Assembly: GCA_021234155.1 (NCBI GenBank)
Contig: JAJEKV010000135.1
Location: 1,245,065-1,309,064 of the forward strand
DNA: 64,000 nucleotides
Direction of reading: 5' to 3'
DNA from: Isoetes taiwanensis
Lineage: Eukaryota; Streptophyta; Lycopodiopsida; Isoetales; Isoetaceae
Within the stretch, counting starts at the first letter, position 1; each line of letters starts with the position of its first letter. The notes beneath the pieces were generated by a model. It was not told the DNA's origin. It searched no databases and worked only from the letters and a program-made list of their open reading frames with translations. This document shows positions 24,966 to 35,290 of the stretch, in pieces. The position numbers and the translations under genes were made by a program.

Positions 24966-25286
24966 GGGTAAAAGCATGTTAGGGTGTCCCTTAAAAAGTA
25001 TTATTTAGTGACCAAAAAGGTACCTAAAAAGGTACCCAGGACTGGGTACTGGGTACCTGTGTAATATCTCAATAAAAGGTACATTCTAGAACTTTTATAT
25101 ATATTTTGGTCTCCGGTAGCATTATCCTTATGTTAACTTTCAATATTAATGCATCCTTGACTTTTATTTTGGACTTTTGTACTAGTTTTAATGAAAATAA
25201 AAATGAGAAAGTACCCAGTTCTGAAGTACCTAGTGTATGTACTTTTGCAGGTTCCAAAAGTGGTACACCCTAACATGCTTTTACCC
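24966..25286. mobile_element. 321-bp MITE with perfect 22-bp inverted ends and CATA target duplication
   Basis: Both ends read GGGTAAAAGCATGTTAGG and continue for four more identical bases, a perfect 22-bp terminal inverted repeat. CATA flanks each side (24962-24965 and 25287-25290). The interior is non-coding and contains several GGTACC words near the left end and their relatives near the right end. A second element at 33933-34213 has related ends and also a 4-bp duplication. Confidence 0.85.
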
Positions 25287-25290
25287 CATA

Positions 25291-26580
25291 AGGCAAGTTT
25301 AAAAATCGATGGGGGCACTATTCAATTGCCTTGATCCACAGTCCGTATAATCCTGTATTGCTGCAATAAATGCTTTATTTCTTGCTTTTCCTTTCGATAT
25401 CAGTTCTTGGTCAAGGTTATAAGGAGAATTCCAAAATTATTTCTCTAACTGGCTAGCTTTCCCTTTTGCTTATAGTTTGTCCGAACTAGATTCCAACAGA
25501 TTCGGATTGATCGGAGATTATTTTTGTGTAGATATTTTTCTATAAGCTCACATTCACAAAATTGGCCAAGAAACACTTGTCAGTCATAGCCCGATAAAAT
25601 AAAGAATAATAACTACCGATTAACTCCTAGGGGCGCGTGCTCCTATCTATCTAATAGATATCGTATATCGAGGACTTGGAATATTAACAAATCATGAATA
25701 ACAAGTTGAACGCTTTTCAATTTCTCCAAGATATTGAGATGCACTATTTTTCCTATTGTTTCAATTATGGGCGATTAAGCCATGGTCGTCAAGGTTTGAA
25801 TCAAGGTGGCTTGGAGTATATGGCCACCCACATATGCATCCCTTTATTTTGTGCGATATGCATGCAAGGTAAGATTGAGCGCCCGGTTTGCATTCTTAGC
25901 ATAACTGATAAAGATCTACAAATATAAGGAGACTGTGAGAGTGCATATTAATATGTTTAATATTGCCTCTTCGGTGGGATTAAGGTTTTTTTTGCCAATT
26001 GGATTTATACGCACAAGGAGCCTTATGTTAGAAATGGATCTTTAAGAAAGACCCCAAGCTGGAGTTTGAATATGTTAGAAAGCATGCCAGTGAAGCAAAC
26101 ATAAAATGGCATTTTAGCTTCAGCAAATAAGAGTGAGCAGATAAAGCGATCTACATTTCAGCCTCCTCAGGTGGATCCACCTTAGGAAATCTGGATCTCT
26201 TTTCTGGCGAGAAAAGAGATGGGTAAAACCTTTGCTACAATTGACAAAACTATTGAATTGAGCTCAAGAATTCTGCTGCTCTTTGTTACTACATAGTAAA
26301 TCAGAAAAGGAAATCAGATTCAAAAAAGCGATCCCCAGGAGAACACAGGGGTTTGAAAGTGTAATCTAGGTTTGGTTGGAAATTATTAAAATCGTGGATA
26401 TAAGTCAATAAGTTTATTGATATTTTCAACTTGTGTAAGTTTTAAATCACGCCAAGCGCTATTTACAATTTAATAATTTTTTAGTTTTATGACTTTTACG
26501 TCACACTACAACTCTTAAACCCCCAAGCCCAACTTGGAGTACAACAACCTTTACAAGCATGATTTAGATTAGTCTTGTAA
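25291..26580. other. Intergenic stretch with a strong hairpin
   Basis: A 14-bp palindrome, AGGTGGATCCACCT (about 26169-26182), is followed by a perfect 11-bp-stem hairpin, ATCTCTTTTCT / AGAAAAGAGAT with a GGCG loop (26195-26220). The frame at 25694-25927 (plus) is unassigned. Nothing else is recognised. Confidence 0.45.
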
Positions 26581-26596
26581 CATGATTACTCTGACT

Positions 26597-26840
26597 ATCT
26601 ATATATAATACTAAAGCCGAAATAAGATGATAGTTTGTGTGCAATCTTCGCCATTTGTTTTTTAACTAGTTTGTGCGCGATCTTGGCCGTTTGTTTTCTA
26701 ACTTAGTTTAGACTGTCAATTTTGTTATTTTATTGATATCCATTCGTCGAGGCAATATTCACCACTTTTACTAGGCCATCGGATTGCATTGAATGGCTGA
26801 AATTATATTTTAAAGAGCGGCAAGCAGTTATTAAAAAGGT
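26597..26840. mobile_element. Possible Helitron-like end (weak)
   Basis: TCTATATATAATACTAAAGCC at the left resembles the TC-plus-AT-rich start seen in many plant Helitrons. An internal phrase of about 58 bp (TTTGTGYGCRATCTTSGCC and following) is present twice in tandem. I could not find a hairpin with a CTRR end, so the right boundary and the assignment are uncertain. Confidence 0.25.
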
Positions 26841-27185
26841 TTTCTAGTTTTTGGCATATTGCTATGCCAAAACTGTGCATGCCTAGGCCAGTTCCACAGG
26901 GTCATTCCCCCAGGAACTTGGCACTGGTTTGGCAAGCTTCGGTTTTTGATAACTTTGCAACATCCTGTTGACATAAAAGCATTTATTTGCTACTCACGAA
27001 TAATGATTGACCATAATCGCAAAGAATGTCTGGCCAGTTCAACAACCATAGCCTACAACACGCAAAGAGCTATGCAAAAACAGAGGTACGTACCATTATT
27101 TTAGAAGAGTGGACATATCTCATACAAAACCAAAACTCCTTAGACCCCCAAAAATTATCTGTATGAAAGCTAGGCCATGGCAACG
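26841..27185. other. Intergenic, unassigned
   Basis: A plus-strand frame of 81 codons (26859-27104) shows no known motif. I see no other structure here. Confidence 0.35.
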
Positions 27186-27350
27186 TCCTTCCTCTATACG
27201 GAATATTAAAGCTATTTTCTGCATGTAGAAAGGAGCCGAGGGCTGCTTCACCAAATTTCCAAAGATCATATTTTCCTGATAAGGTATTTGATGGTTAATT
27301 TATATTTTCTACAATGCATATTGCTTGCAGGTGTATTTCAGGCATTTGAA
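27186..27350 (+). pseudogene. Duplicated exon-like unit, copy 1
   Basis: This segment is about 85% similar to 28616-28782. In both, an exon-like stretch reads RKEPRAASPNFQRSYFPDK (copy 1) or RKESRATSPNFQRSYVRDK (copy 2), followed by GATAAG|GTATTT donor-like and TTGCAG acceptor-like sites in the same places. Substitutions preserve the reading frame, which suggests a once-coding exon pair. In copy 2 the downstream sequence has leucine-rich-repeat character, so both may derive from an LRR protein gene. Confidence 0.4.
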
Positions 27351-28615
27351 AATGTGTATATCAGAGGCATCTGGTATGTGAAACTTCAGCTGATATGTGC
27401 AAATTTACTTTCTGATCTGCTTAAGCTGGAGTTCAAAGTTTACTGAAATATTAGAATGTGTATAGGCTAAGTGAAAATTTAGCAGGATAGCTTAATTACG
27501 AACCAGCTTCTTACCATATAGAACGATTATTTAATTCTATATTAGGTGCATAATTAGACAGACTCAGAGTAAAAATTAAGACATAATTTTTTTTGCCATA
27601 CGACTCCACATTAATGTTACAACAGATCTTCCCTTCTTGCTTGCCGCAGCAAGGTTCTAAGCAAGGTTGGGGTCATGCACAAAGCTGAATGGAATGAAAG
27701 CTTGATATGTTCCCTTCATCTTTCCTTCATTTGTATAGTTCATGAACTTAAGTCTTTGGTACATCATGTAGTCAAACTATTTTTGCAGATTGTGCCTAGA
27801 CTGTAAAGATCGGGGACATGTTTCTGAAAGTTGTCCATTTAGAAATGTTTTTCCTATACTAATCTTTTGGAACCTGCTTTAATTGATAACGTTAACATGT
27901 CTTTGCAGGCTTTACTAGGTGCCTTTTTTCAATATGCATAATGAGGCAGATCTGCACAATTAGAGGCCACTACTAAGGCATTGCTAATGCAAAGGGCAAT
28001 GGTGTAAGAAGACAACATGTATTATTTAGATCAAACCAACAAAGGTATCCACCTATGTTAGCGAAGACTGGAGCTAAATACATCCATCGTCGAGGAAAAG
28101 GTAAACTATATGATCCTTGCCCAAAGTCTTTTTGCAATAGTCTCTTGCCTGTAACATACTGCATGCACTTTTGCCTTTTGACAGAAATTGTATAGAAATA
28201 ATTGATATTTCTGTTGCAAAAACCATGTATCAAACACTATGAACCTATTGAGAGAAAATGGTGCAGACAGATGTTTGTGCTTCTAGAAGAACCTTCCTTG
28301 GACATTGCATGAGGACATGCAATATATCCTTGGACACCAATGGATGCAGAAGGGGCTCATTAACTTGAGGTTGTGCTTTCAAAATTGGATTAAAGTATAT
28401 GCGGAGAAAGTCATGCAAGAAATAGAAATTTTCAGCATCCATTAAATGCGAACTTCGCTGCCACAGAGCACCCTTTTCTCCACCATACAGATTTCTTTTT
28501 GCAAGGCATAAGGCATAGGTTCGTGTCTTTTTCTATTTCTTTTTCGTGCATCACCAACAAATAAGACCTGGCACGATCTATTTTTCTTTTCCCTTATACA
28601 GAATATTAAAGTTTT
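27351..28615. other. Intergenic or intronic stretch between duplicated exon-like units
   Basis: Frames are short and unassigned. Near 27800 the plus strand reads CLDCKDRGHVSESCPF, a zinc-knuckle-like C-x2-C-x4-H-x4-C pattern, but it stands alone without a retroelement gag context. Confidence 0.35.
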
Positions 28616-29043
28616 TCTTTTCCTCTATACGGAATATCAAAGTTATTTTCTGCATGCAGGAAGGAGTCAAGAGCTACTTCACCAAATTTTCAAAGATCAT
28701 ATGTTCGTGATAAGGTATTTGCTGGATAATTTAGATTTTCTACGATGCATGTCGCTTGCAGATGTGTTTCAGGCATTGGGAGAAAATTTGCAAGTCCTCA
28801 TCTTATTATGGCAACCAGCTCACTAGTTCTATTTGTGACAATTTGGGGATCTACCAAAGCTTGAGGCACTAATAACTTTACAACTTACCCAAAGAGCTCC
28901 ATAGTTTTCAAAGCATCAGAATGCTTTTTAGTAACAATCTAAATGGTAGCAATAAAGATGATTTTGATGCCCTCAACTTAAAGTTCTTGGACTTGTTCGT
29001 GTCCTACGGGGATGCCTTTGAACTGCCCTATGCAATTGTATGA
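28616..29043 (+). pseudogene. LRR-like gene relic (possibly resistance-gene type)
   Basis: After the duplicated exon-like unit and an acceptor-like TTGCAG, the plus strand reads in shifted frames as NLQVLIL, then GNQLTSSICDNLGIYQSLRH, then LPKELHSFQSIRMLFSNN and finally LNLKFLDLFVSYGDAFELP. The spacing of Leu and Asn resembles leucine-rich repeats of plant receptor or NBS-LRR proteins. Stops and frameshifts interrupt it at about 28830 and 28868, so it is a pseudogene. No NB-ARC or kinase domain is visible nearby, and the assignment rests on motif spacing alone. Confidence 0.5.
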
Positions 29044-29260
29044 ACTGCCAAAGATGCTTATTACATCGCTAAGGTTTTTCCCTCGAAAACCTTCGGGTGG
29101 GGGTTTTAATCCTCACGAGAATACGCTTGCTGCTCTCTTTTTGTTTGGGTCCCATAGGCCAGTTGGTCTCCGTGGACGCTAAAAACCTATTCTATTCTAT
29201 TCTATTCTATTCAAAAACCAAATTCATGTTACTTTTCATGACCAAATCGGTACCATATGT

Positions 29261-30130
29261 AGCAAAATAATTGGGGGTTCCAGGGGGATTTGATATGGAT
29301 GTAAAAATAACAATTCTTGAAATCATAGACCATATATCCTTAAAATAATTGAATTGGTTGTTATAAAATAAAACATAGATTCAAGATAAAAATTGATCAC
29401 ATTAGCTCACTCGGTACATTAGTTAAAGTCGTCTTATTAGAATATTGAGTTAATTTTGGTAGAGGTTCGAGCCTCCACATTTCATATTCTAAAATCTTAG
29501 GCAAAGACGTAGACAGATTCGATATTCCCTTAAAACCTTAGGCAAAATCGTTATTACATATTTCAAAATCATAGGCGCCTTCAATCGTAAATGACTATAA
29601 GCGAAACGAGAGGTGCCTAGAGGCCCCAACATATGATCTGAGTAGTAGGATTGACGAATCCGACGATTGTGGTAGTTTGGGTGCACCTCGTTTAGAATAT
29701 ATAGTAAAATAACTGGGGGTTCCAGGGGGATTTGATATGGATGTAAAAATAACAATTCCTGAAATCATAGACCATATATCCTTAAAATAATTGAATTGGT
29801 TGTTATAAAATAAAACATAGATTCAAGATAAAAAATGATCACATTACTCACTGGGTACATTGGTTAAAGTAGTCTTATTAGAACATTGAGTTAATTTTGG
29901 TAGAGGTTCAAGCCTCTGTATTTCATATTCTAAAATCTTAAACAAAGTCAGATAGAGATTCGATATTCCCTCAAAACCTAGGGCTAAATCAGATACATAT
30001 TTCAAAATCATAGGCGCCTCCAATCATAAATGACTATAAGCAAAACGAGAGGTGCCCAGAGGCCCCAACATACGATCTGAGTCGTAAGATTGACGAATCC
30101 AACGACTGTGGTAGTCCAGGGTGCATTTGG
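29261..30130 (+). repeat. Tandem pair of about 442-bp units with tRNA-like promoter boxes (SINE-like)
   Basis: The sequence GGGGGTTCCAGGGGGATTTG starts corresponding positions at 29273 and 29715, and similarity continues for over 400 bp, with copies at about 29261-29692 and 29702-30126. Copy 1 contains TAGCTCACTCGG (29403-29414), a good RNA polymerase III A-box, and GGTTCGAGCC (29464-29473), a perfect B-box. Copy 2 has GGTTCAAGCC. The box spacing of about 61 bp suits a tRNA-derived head with a long variable region. I see no poly(A) tail or target duplication, so SINE is an inference. Confidence 0.6.
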
Positions 30131-31859
30131 ACAACAATTGTTGTACACTTCATGGATACATTGTTGTAAACTCTGCCAAAAATGCATCTTGAGGCTTTTT
30201 TGGATATGAGAATAAGTATAACTATAGGGTAGTCTAACTGAAGCCCATAACCTGTATGGTTTTATGTTCATTTATCATTCAGTTGCGCTAATATATATGT
30301 ATGTGATGGAAAGACGTATAGCATGCTCTGCCAGTAAGTTGCATACATATGATTGAAAATTGGACTGCAAATAAATTTAGGGTCTATTTCAATTGTAATG
30401 GTCTGTAAAAATGGTCTTTCTCTTATGGCAATGCAGTGTAAGTAGAAGAAGACAACCATAATGGAAGGAATGCAATGAGAGTAGTACGATTTTCCATCTC
30501 TTTTCTAGATCTTTGTAAGTAGACGTATTTCTTGTGCCGCATTTCATTCTGTTATTAGGATGAGTTACATATTTCTATAAACTTGGGAATTGAGACATTG
30601 TGGAGGTTGTGGAGATTGTGTCTCTTCCCACTAAATATAGTTTCAAGAAGACAATTATGGTGGAAGGAATACAATGATAGTAGTACCATTTTGCATCTTC
30701 TAGATCTTTTATCGTGAAGCAAGTTCCTTGATGAGAGGCAAGACATAATGATTTGCAGTTTATTCATCCTATATTATAAAATCGCGGACGCCCTCGCCTA
30801 TCCGCCTGATCGACGGCCAAGATTGTCCCAATGTCCCTCCACCCCGATCGACGGCCCATATTTATTTGTTTGACCCTTCGCCCCATTGGACATCTTAGAT
30901 TGTGTCATGTGGCATGTTAGCGTCCGTGTCTCCCCAAACGAAAGGGTGCCAAAAGTGGGATGTCACATAATATAGTCCCGCTTGCTTTGCAAAGGGCGCT
31001 CCAGTTAGAAGCTTCCGGCATGTCTAGAAAGGCGACTCTTTACTTTTTGTATTCCACTTTAGAAAATTTCAACATTGTCTATATGGGCAAGCTCGGATTC
31101 CTTTATGCAGTAAGTGAGGTTAAGATGAAAGCAATGCCACACCACAGCGTGAGAGCTTATTCTCATGAGATAGAGTTTGTGGCTATTTTTTCCTTGATGC
31201 TCAGAGTTTGAATTAGAAAAAGCACCAATTTAGAACCGGGGGGTCACCTAGATTATGGGGTATGAAACATGTGAGTGCACCAAATGGGTTTTTTTATTGC
31301 CTCTCTGGTACCGCATACATAAGAAAAATATAAGGTTTTAATAGTTTGAATGTCGTATGGATACCATAGGCTGTGTGATGGCACCAATATTCGATCGTAT
31401 TCATACTGTAAGGGTCCATCATTTTTTGTGAGCTTCTACTGTTGGGGATTCAGTCATCGAGACTTAGATCAAGGTCTATATGTATGAATGCCGAGGCTGT
31501 ATCTTTTGAGTTTCCTTTCGTTAAATTATAAAATATCACTTATAAAACTACTTACGTATTAATACGTACAGAATAAGTATTAATACTATGATAATATATG
31601 GGTCCTATGACAACATATATGTCGGCCGAAGTGAAGTGGTGTTCTCATTGAGCATTGTAAAAATCGTTGAGTACAAATTGATTCCCCTACTGGGGTAGAA
31701 TTTTTGAAAAAACATGAAATTTGAGTGCTCTAAAACTAGACAATCATCGAGAGGACGAAAGAAAATACAAGATGAAAGATAATTTATCTGCTGCTGACTG
31801 CTTCTCATCGAGATGAAAAACTCTGCCCTTTTGGGTTTTCGAGGATATGAGAAAAGTCG
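30131..31859. other. Intergenic stretch with a GC-rich patch
   Basis: At 30785-30950 a GC-rich segment (CGCGGACGCCCTCGCC, GATCGACGGCC repeated at about 30809 and 30848) interrupts AT-rich DNA and follows CCTATATTATAAAA, a pattern sometimes seen at Helitron ends. A related phrase, AAGAAGACAACCATAATGGAAGGAATGCAATGA, near 30445 recurs as a diverged copy near 30650. No gene is supported. Confidence 0.4.
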
Positions 31860-32059
31860 CCAATGGTTTTGAAGGATGTTGCTAGCATACGTCCGCCGAG
31901 AAGTGAGTTGATATACGACATGATGGCGCTGACAACTAAGAGAACTGCAAGAAACTGACCTGCAATGGAAAGTCTAAAAAAATGGGGAATTGACCCGTTA
32001 GAAAGTCAGAAGCCTCAAGCATAGACACGTGCCAAAGCGCAAATATCAAGAATATCAGC

Positions 32060-32570
32060 ATTCGGAGGCTCTAGGGCCACGCCGAGGAAAAAACAATAGC
32101 CGACCAATCAGGAATCGTCCGTGAAAAGAACACCCGATTAGTGCTGCCTTGGAGGCTACAAAGACCACCAAGAAAAAAATAAATAACAAATACTCTGAGG
32201 CTATCAAGGCCACCGATAAAAAAGAAACTAAGGCATAAAGCTAACGGCCACAGAGTCACAACATAACGGAACAACACAACTGTGAAAATGAATAATTAAT
32301 AACCGCCCTCGAGAGAAATGAACAAGAAAACAAGTCACGTAAGCCACGTACCACGCCAAGAAAGAATGAAATGATAAGAAGCCGAAGAGGCTACAGAGCC
32401 ACATCGAGAAAATGGAAAACAAGAACATATGTGGCTTCAAAGGAGAAAGAAAGCACAGAGAATATCGGGGGCTGCAGGGCGACTCAAAAAGTATAGAAGA
32501 TTAGATAGACTTCGAGAAGAATGAAATAATGAGTAGGCCTCGGAGGCTATGCACTATCAAAAACCATAGA
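32060..32570 (+). repeat. Dispersed 27-bp motif, about six copies
   Basis: Variants of GGAGGCTACAAGGCCACC followed by GAGAAAAAA occur at about 32064, 32149, 32196, 32384, 32470 and 32540, all on the plus strand, with spacing of 47-188 bp. The pattern suggests an old tandem array or repeated blocks in a retroelement terminal or leader region. No gene is attached. Confidence 0.55.
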
Positions 32571-32857
32571 AAGGAAACCATGGAAGATATAGAGCTGCAG
32601 AGAAGAATTTGGAAAGATTTCAATTGTCCATCATCAATTTTCTTGCCGTTGGCCTTGCTCCCCTTTTGTTCCTTCTGATCCAATTTTGCAATATGCCTGG
32701 ACCCATAAACCCAGGAAAAGGGCATGCAATTTTCATAGCCAAATGCTTGCCATGGAGAGATTGCAGTTATTATATGCTCAGAAAGGAATATGCTCAAGGA
32801 CTATTGATCGGATTGACACTACAACTGCTTCAGCAAACTGTTCTAGCATGAAACGTG

Positions 32858-33073
32858 TTGCATTGGAAAATGAAGACTCTCAAGGACTACATTATCTAGC
32901 TTATATTCCATTTTTTGAAAAAATTTCATGTCTTTTTATAGACCTCAACTTCAGATTTCATCACATTGCATTGGAAAATGAAGACTCTCAAGGACTACAT
33001 TATCTAGCTTATATTCCATTTTTTGAGAAAATTTCATGTCTTTTTATAGACCTCAACTTCAGATTTCATCACA
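32858..33073 (+). repeat. Two-copy 108-bp tandem duplication
   Basis: TTGCATTGGAAAATGAAGAC begins copies at 32858 and 32966. They differ by about one base in 108, so the duplication is recent. The unit keeps the frame, and the plus frame 32686-33087 therefore carries a 36-residue peptide twice, but I recognise no family. Confidence 0.9.
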
Positions 33074-33932
33074 TTTTTGTACTCTAGATGAAGCCTATTG
33101 TCTGTAAATATATGACAAAATCCTTGGTAGAGTTCTCAGAGTTGTGGGCGTGGCAGTTCATGATAGTCGACAATCTTATACAGTAGTATTAATTAGTTGC
33201 AGCGGCACATGCTTCAGCAGTTTTGCCATAGGGGCAGAGCTGTGGCATAGTCTCCCTTTCTAGCATCGCCGGAACCCATAGCTACATTGTTGCAGGTAAA
33301 TTTGTTTTCTCTTTTTGTTTGAATCACTGCTTCTTCCTGAGGGAAGGTATAGTACAGAGCTTGGATTAAGATGGTCAGCGTAATGGCGAATGGCAATGCC
33401 AATGCCGGAACAAAATATAAAGAATGGATTGTGTATTCCACAGGACCTCCACAGGACTCTGCATTTGCAGAGTCCACATGACTCCTACGACTCTGCCTTT
33501 TGCTACCTTTTAGGAATCGAATTACCCAAAAACTCTTTTCAATTATTTCTCCGATCATTTGATCATTCGACCAGTAAGAATAAAACATGGGGAAAAAATT
33601 GTGGGAAAGATATGTGCCAAAATGCTTTTCAAAGCAATATTATTAAGGCACTCAACCCTACACCACTCCTCAAAAGTAAAGCCTCAATGCAAATGATTAA
33701 GAGAATGATTTGGTTTCATTTATTGGTTTTGTAACATATGTTCCAATGGCTTACCACGTTGCACTTGCACATATACCACATATTCTCATCTTCCATTTTA
33801 GACATGGCTAAAACCGCTCAGCTTTGGAACATAAGCCAACTTTTATTTCCAGTTCACAAAATCATACAATAGCCAGCCATTCATTCGAAGACATTAAATA
33901 TAATATACCAAACCTATGAATGACCTATATGG
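33074..33932. other. Intergenic, unassigned frames
   Basis: The minus frame 33214-33588 (124 codons) ends in DARKGDYATALPLW, which resembles the start of a Sel1/TPR-type helix pair, and contains one hydrophobic stretch (VPALALPFAITLTILIQAL). Nothing else supports a gene. The plus frame 33390-33734 overlaps it and is unassigned. Confidence 0.3.
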
Positions 33933-34213
33933 GGGTAAAGGCATGTAGCTGGGGGGCATTTTTGCGAAATACAAGCATAGCACCAGCACCCCCTAATGAA
34001 TCTTTTTTTATTTTTATCTTTCTTTTTAGAAGCCTGTTTGGGCTGAAATTTTATATTCTAAAGCGAAACATAAATGCGCGTTAGAGAAAAATATCAAAAA
34101 AATAATAATAATAATTTTCATTTCAAAATACAAAGAAAATAGTTTTTAAAGCGTAGCACAAGCACTATGTGTCGCCGACATAAAAAGTGTCCCCCACCAT
34201 TGTGCTTAGACCC
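33933..34213. mobile_element. 281-bp MITE-like element with related ends and ATGG target duplication
   Basis: The left end GGGTAAAGGCATGTAGCT is close to the 24966 element's end. The right end (minus) reads GGGTCTAAGCACAATGGTGG, an imperfect inverted match. ATGG flanks both sides (33929-33932 and 34214-34217). The interior is AT-rich and non-coding. Confidence 0.6.
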
Positions 34214-34217
34214 ATGG

Positions 34218-35050
34218 AACTTCCAGCACATATGAACTATAGTCTATTGAGTGCTAAGAAGTCCACCAAAAAGAGGGAAGCATAGATCTGCTTGAATGGC
34301 CTTTGATTTGAAATATATTCTTTGATTTTGCCATATCAATGGATGGTGCAAAAATACAAAGAACTAGAAAGAAATGAGAATATAAAAAATGTCGATGTGA
34401 TCAAATGAGAAAAATAGTGGGAATCCCATGGTCGTTGACTATAGCTTCCATATATCCTAAGAACGTAGAAACACAAGGCAATAGTGTGGGTCCAAATCCC
34501 GCATGTTCTCGAATTAATATATGATCAAAGCAAAATTTTAGCCTATAAGTGACAGAGAACGTAACTATTGGGAAAGAGAAATGTTCGCGGCGGCCTTGTT
34601 CGCCATGATAAATGTCTTGTATTATTATTTTTAGCAATTGTTGCACCAAATTTTTAAATTCTAGTAAATGCAATAGGAAATCCTATGTATAAGAGAAGGG
34701 TGCTTCTCCGTGATCCCCGACATGGGAGAAGTGCCCCTTTACTTAACATGGAAGCAAGAGAGGTTGCATTCTCGTGCTAGGTGTTGCATTTTGGTGGTCG
34801 GAATCGTAATCAAAATAAACAAGGTGCCACGCGACGAGGGTTGCCCTCCATGGCCGGGGTGAATTGGCTTGAATCATACTTGAAAGTCATGTTTTTACGA
34901 TCTATCAAAATTGCTATTTCAAAGCAATAAAGTACTTGATACCATGACTTTATGATGATTGGCCCAAGAGATCTTTGGTCTCGGTGATGGAACAAGGATG
35001 GCAGCCCTGGGGAGTCACCTATGTAATAAGGGATATGCCACCAATGCTCA
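34218..35050. other. Intergenic stretch, no recognised gene
   Basis: A minus frame of 90 codons (34401-34673) and a few shorter ones have no motif. I see no repeats. Confidence 0.4.
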
Positions 35051-35056
35051 TAGGGT

Positions 35057-35290
35057 TGTAAAAAAAACCCCTAGTATACGCTTGTTTTTAGCTAAAAACC
35101 CCTCCCATACAGTGTTCGGATTTTATTTATTTGCACCCCCGGCTTTGTGCGCCATATTATCATTTAAGAACCCCTCCCATACAGTGTTCGGATGTCATTA
35201 TATTTGTCACCCTTGTCAATTTTATATGGCATTTTATTATTCAAAAACCCCTCATACACAATTGGATCTGCCATTAAAAAGATCCTCTTG
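35057..35290 (+). repeat. Degenerate 73-77-bp tandem repeat, three to four copies
   Basis: AAAACCCCTCCCATACAGTG and diverged forms start near 35057 (partial), 35094, 35167 and 35243, each followed by a stretch of T-rich and CATTT-containing sequence. Divergence is substantial, so the array is old. Confidence 0.7.

Noticed and set aside
33214-33588. Sel1/TPR-like membrane protein
   Set aside because: Only a short phrase (GDYATALPLW) looks like the family; no second repeat, no splice support.
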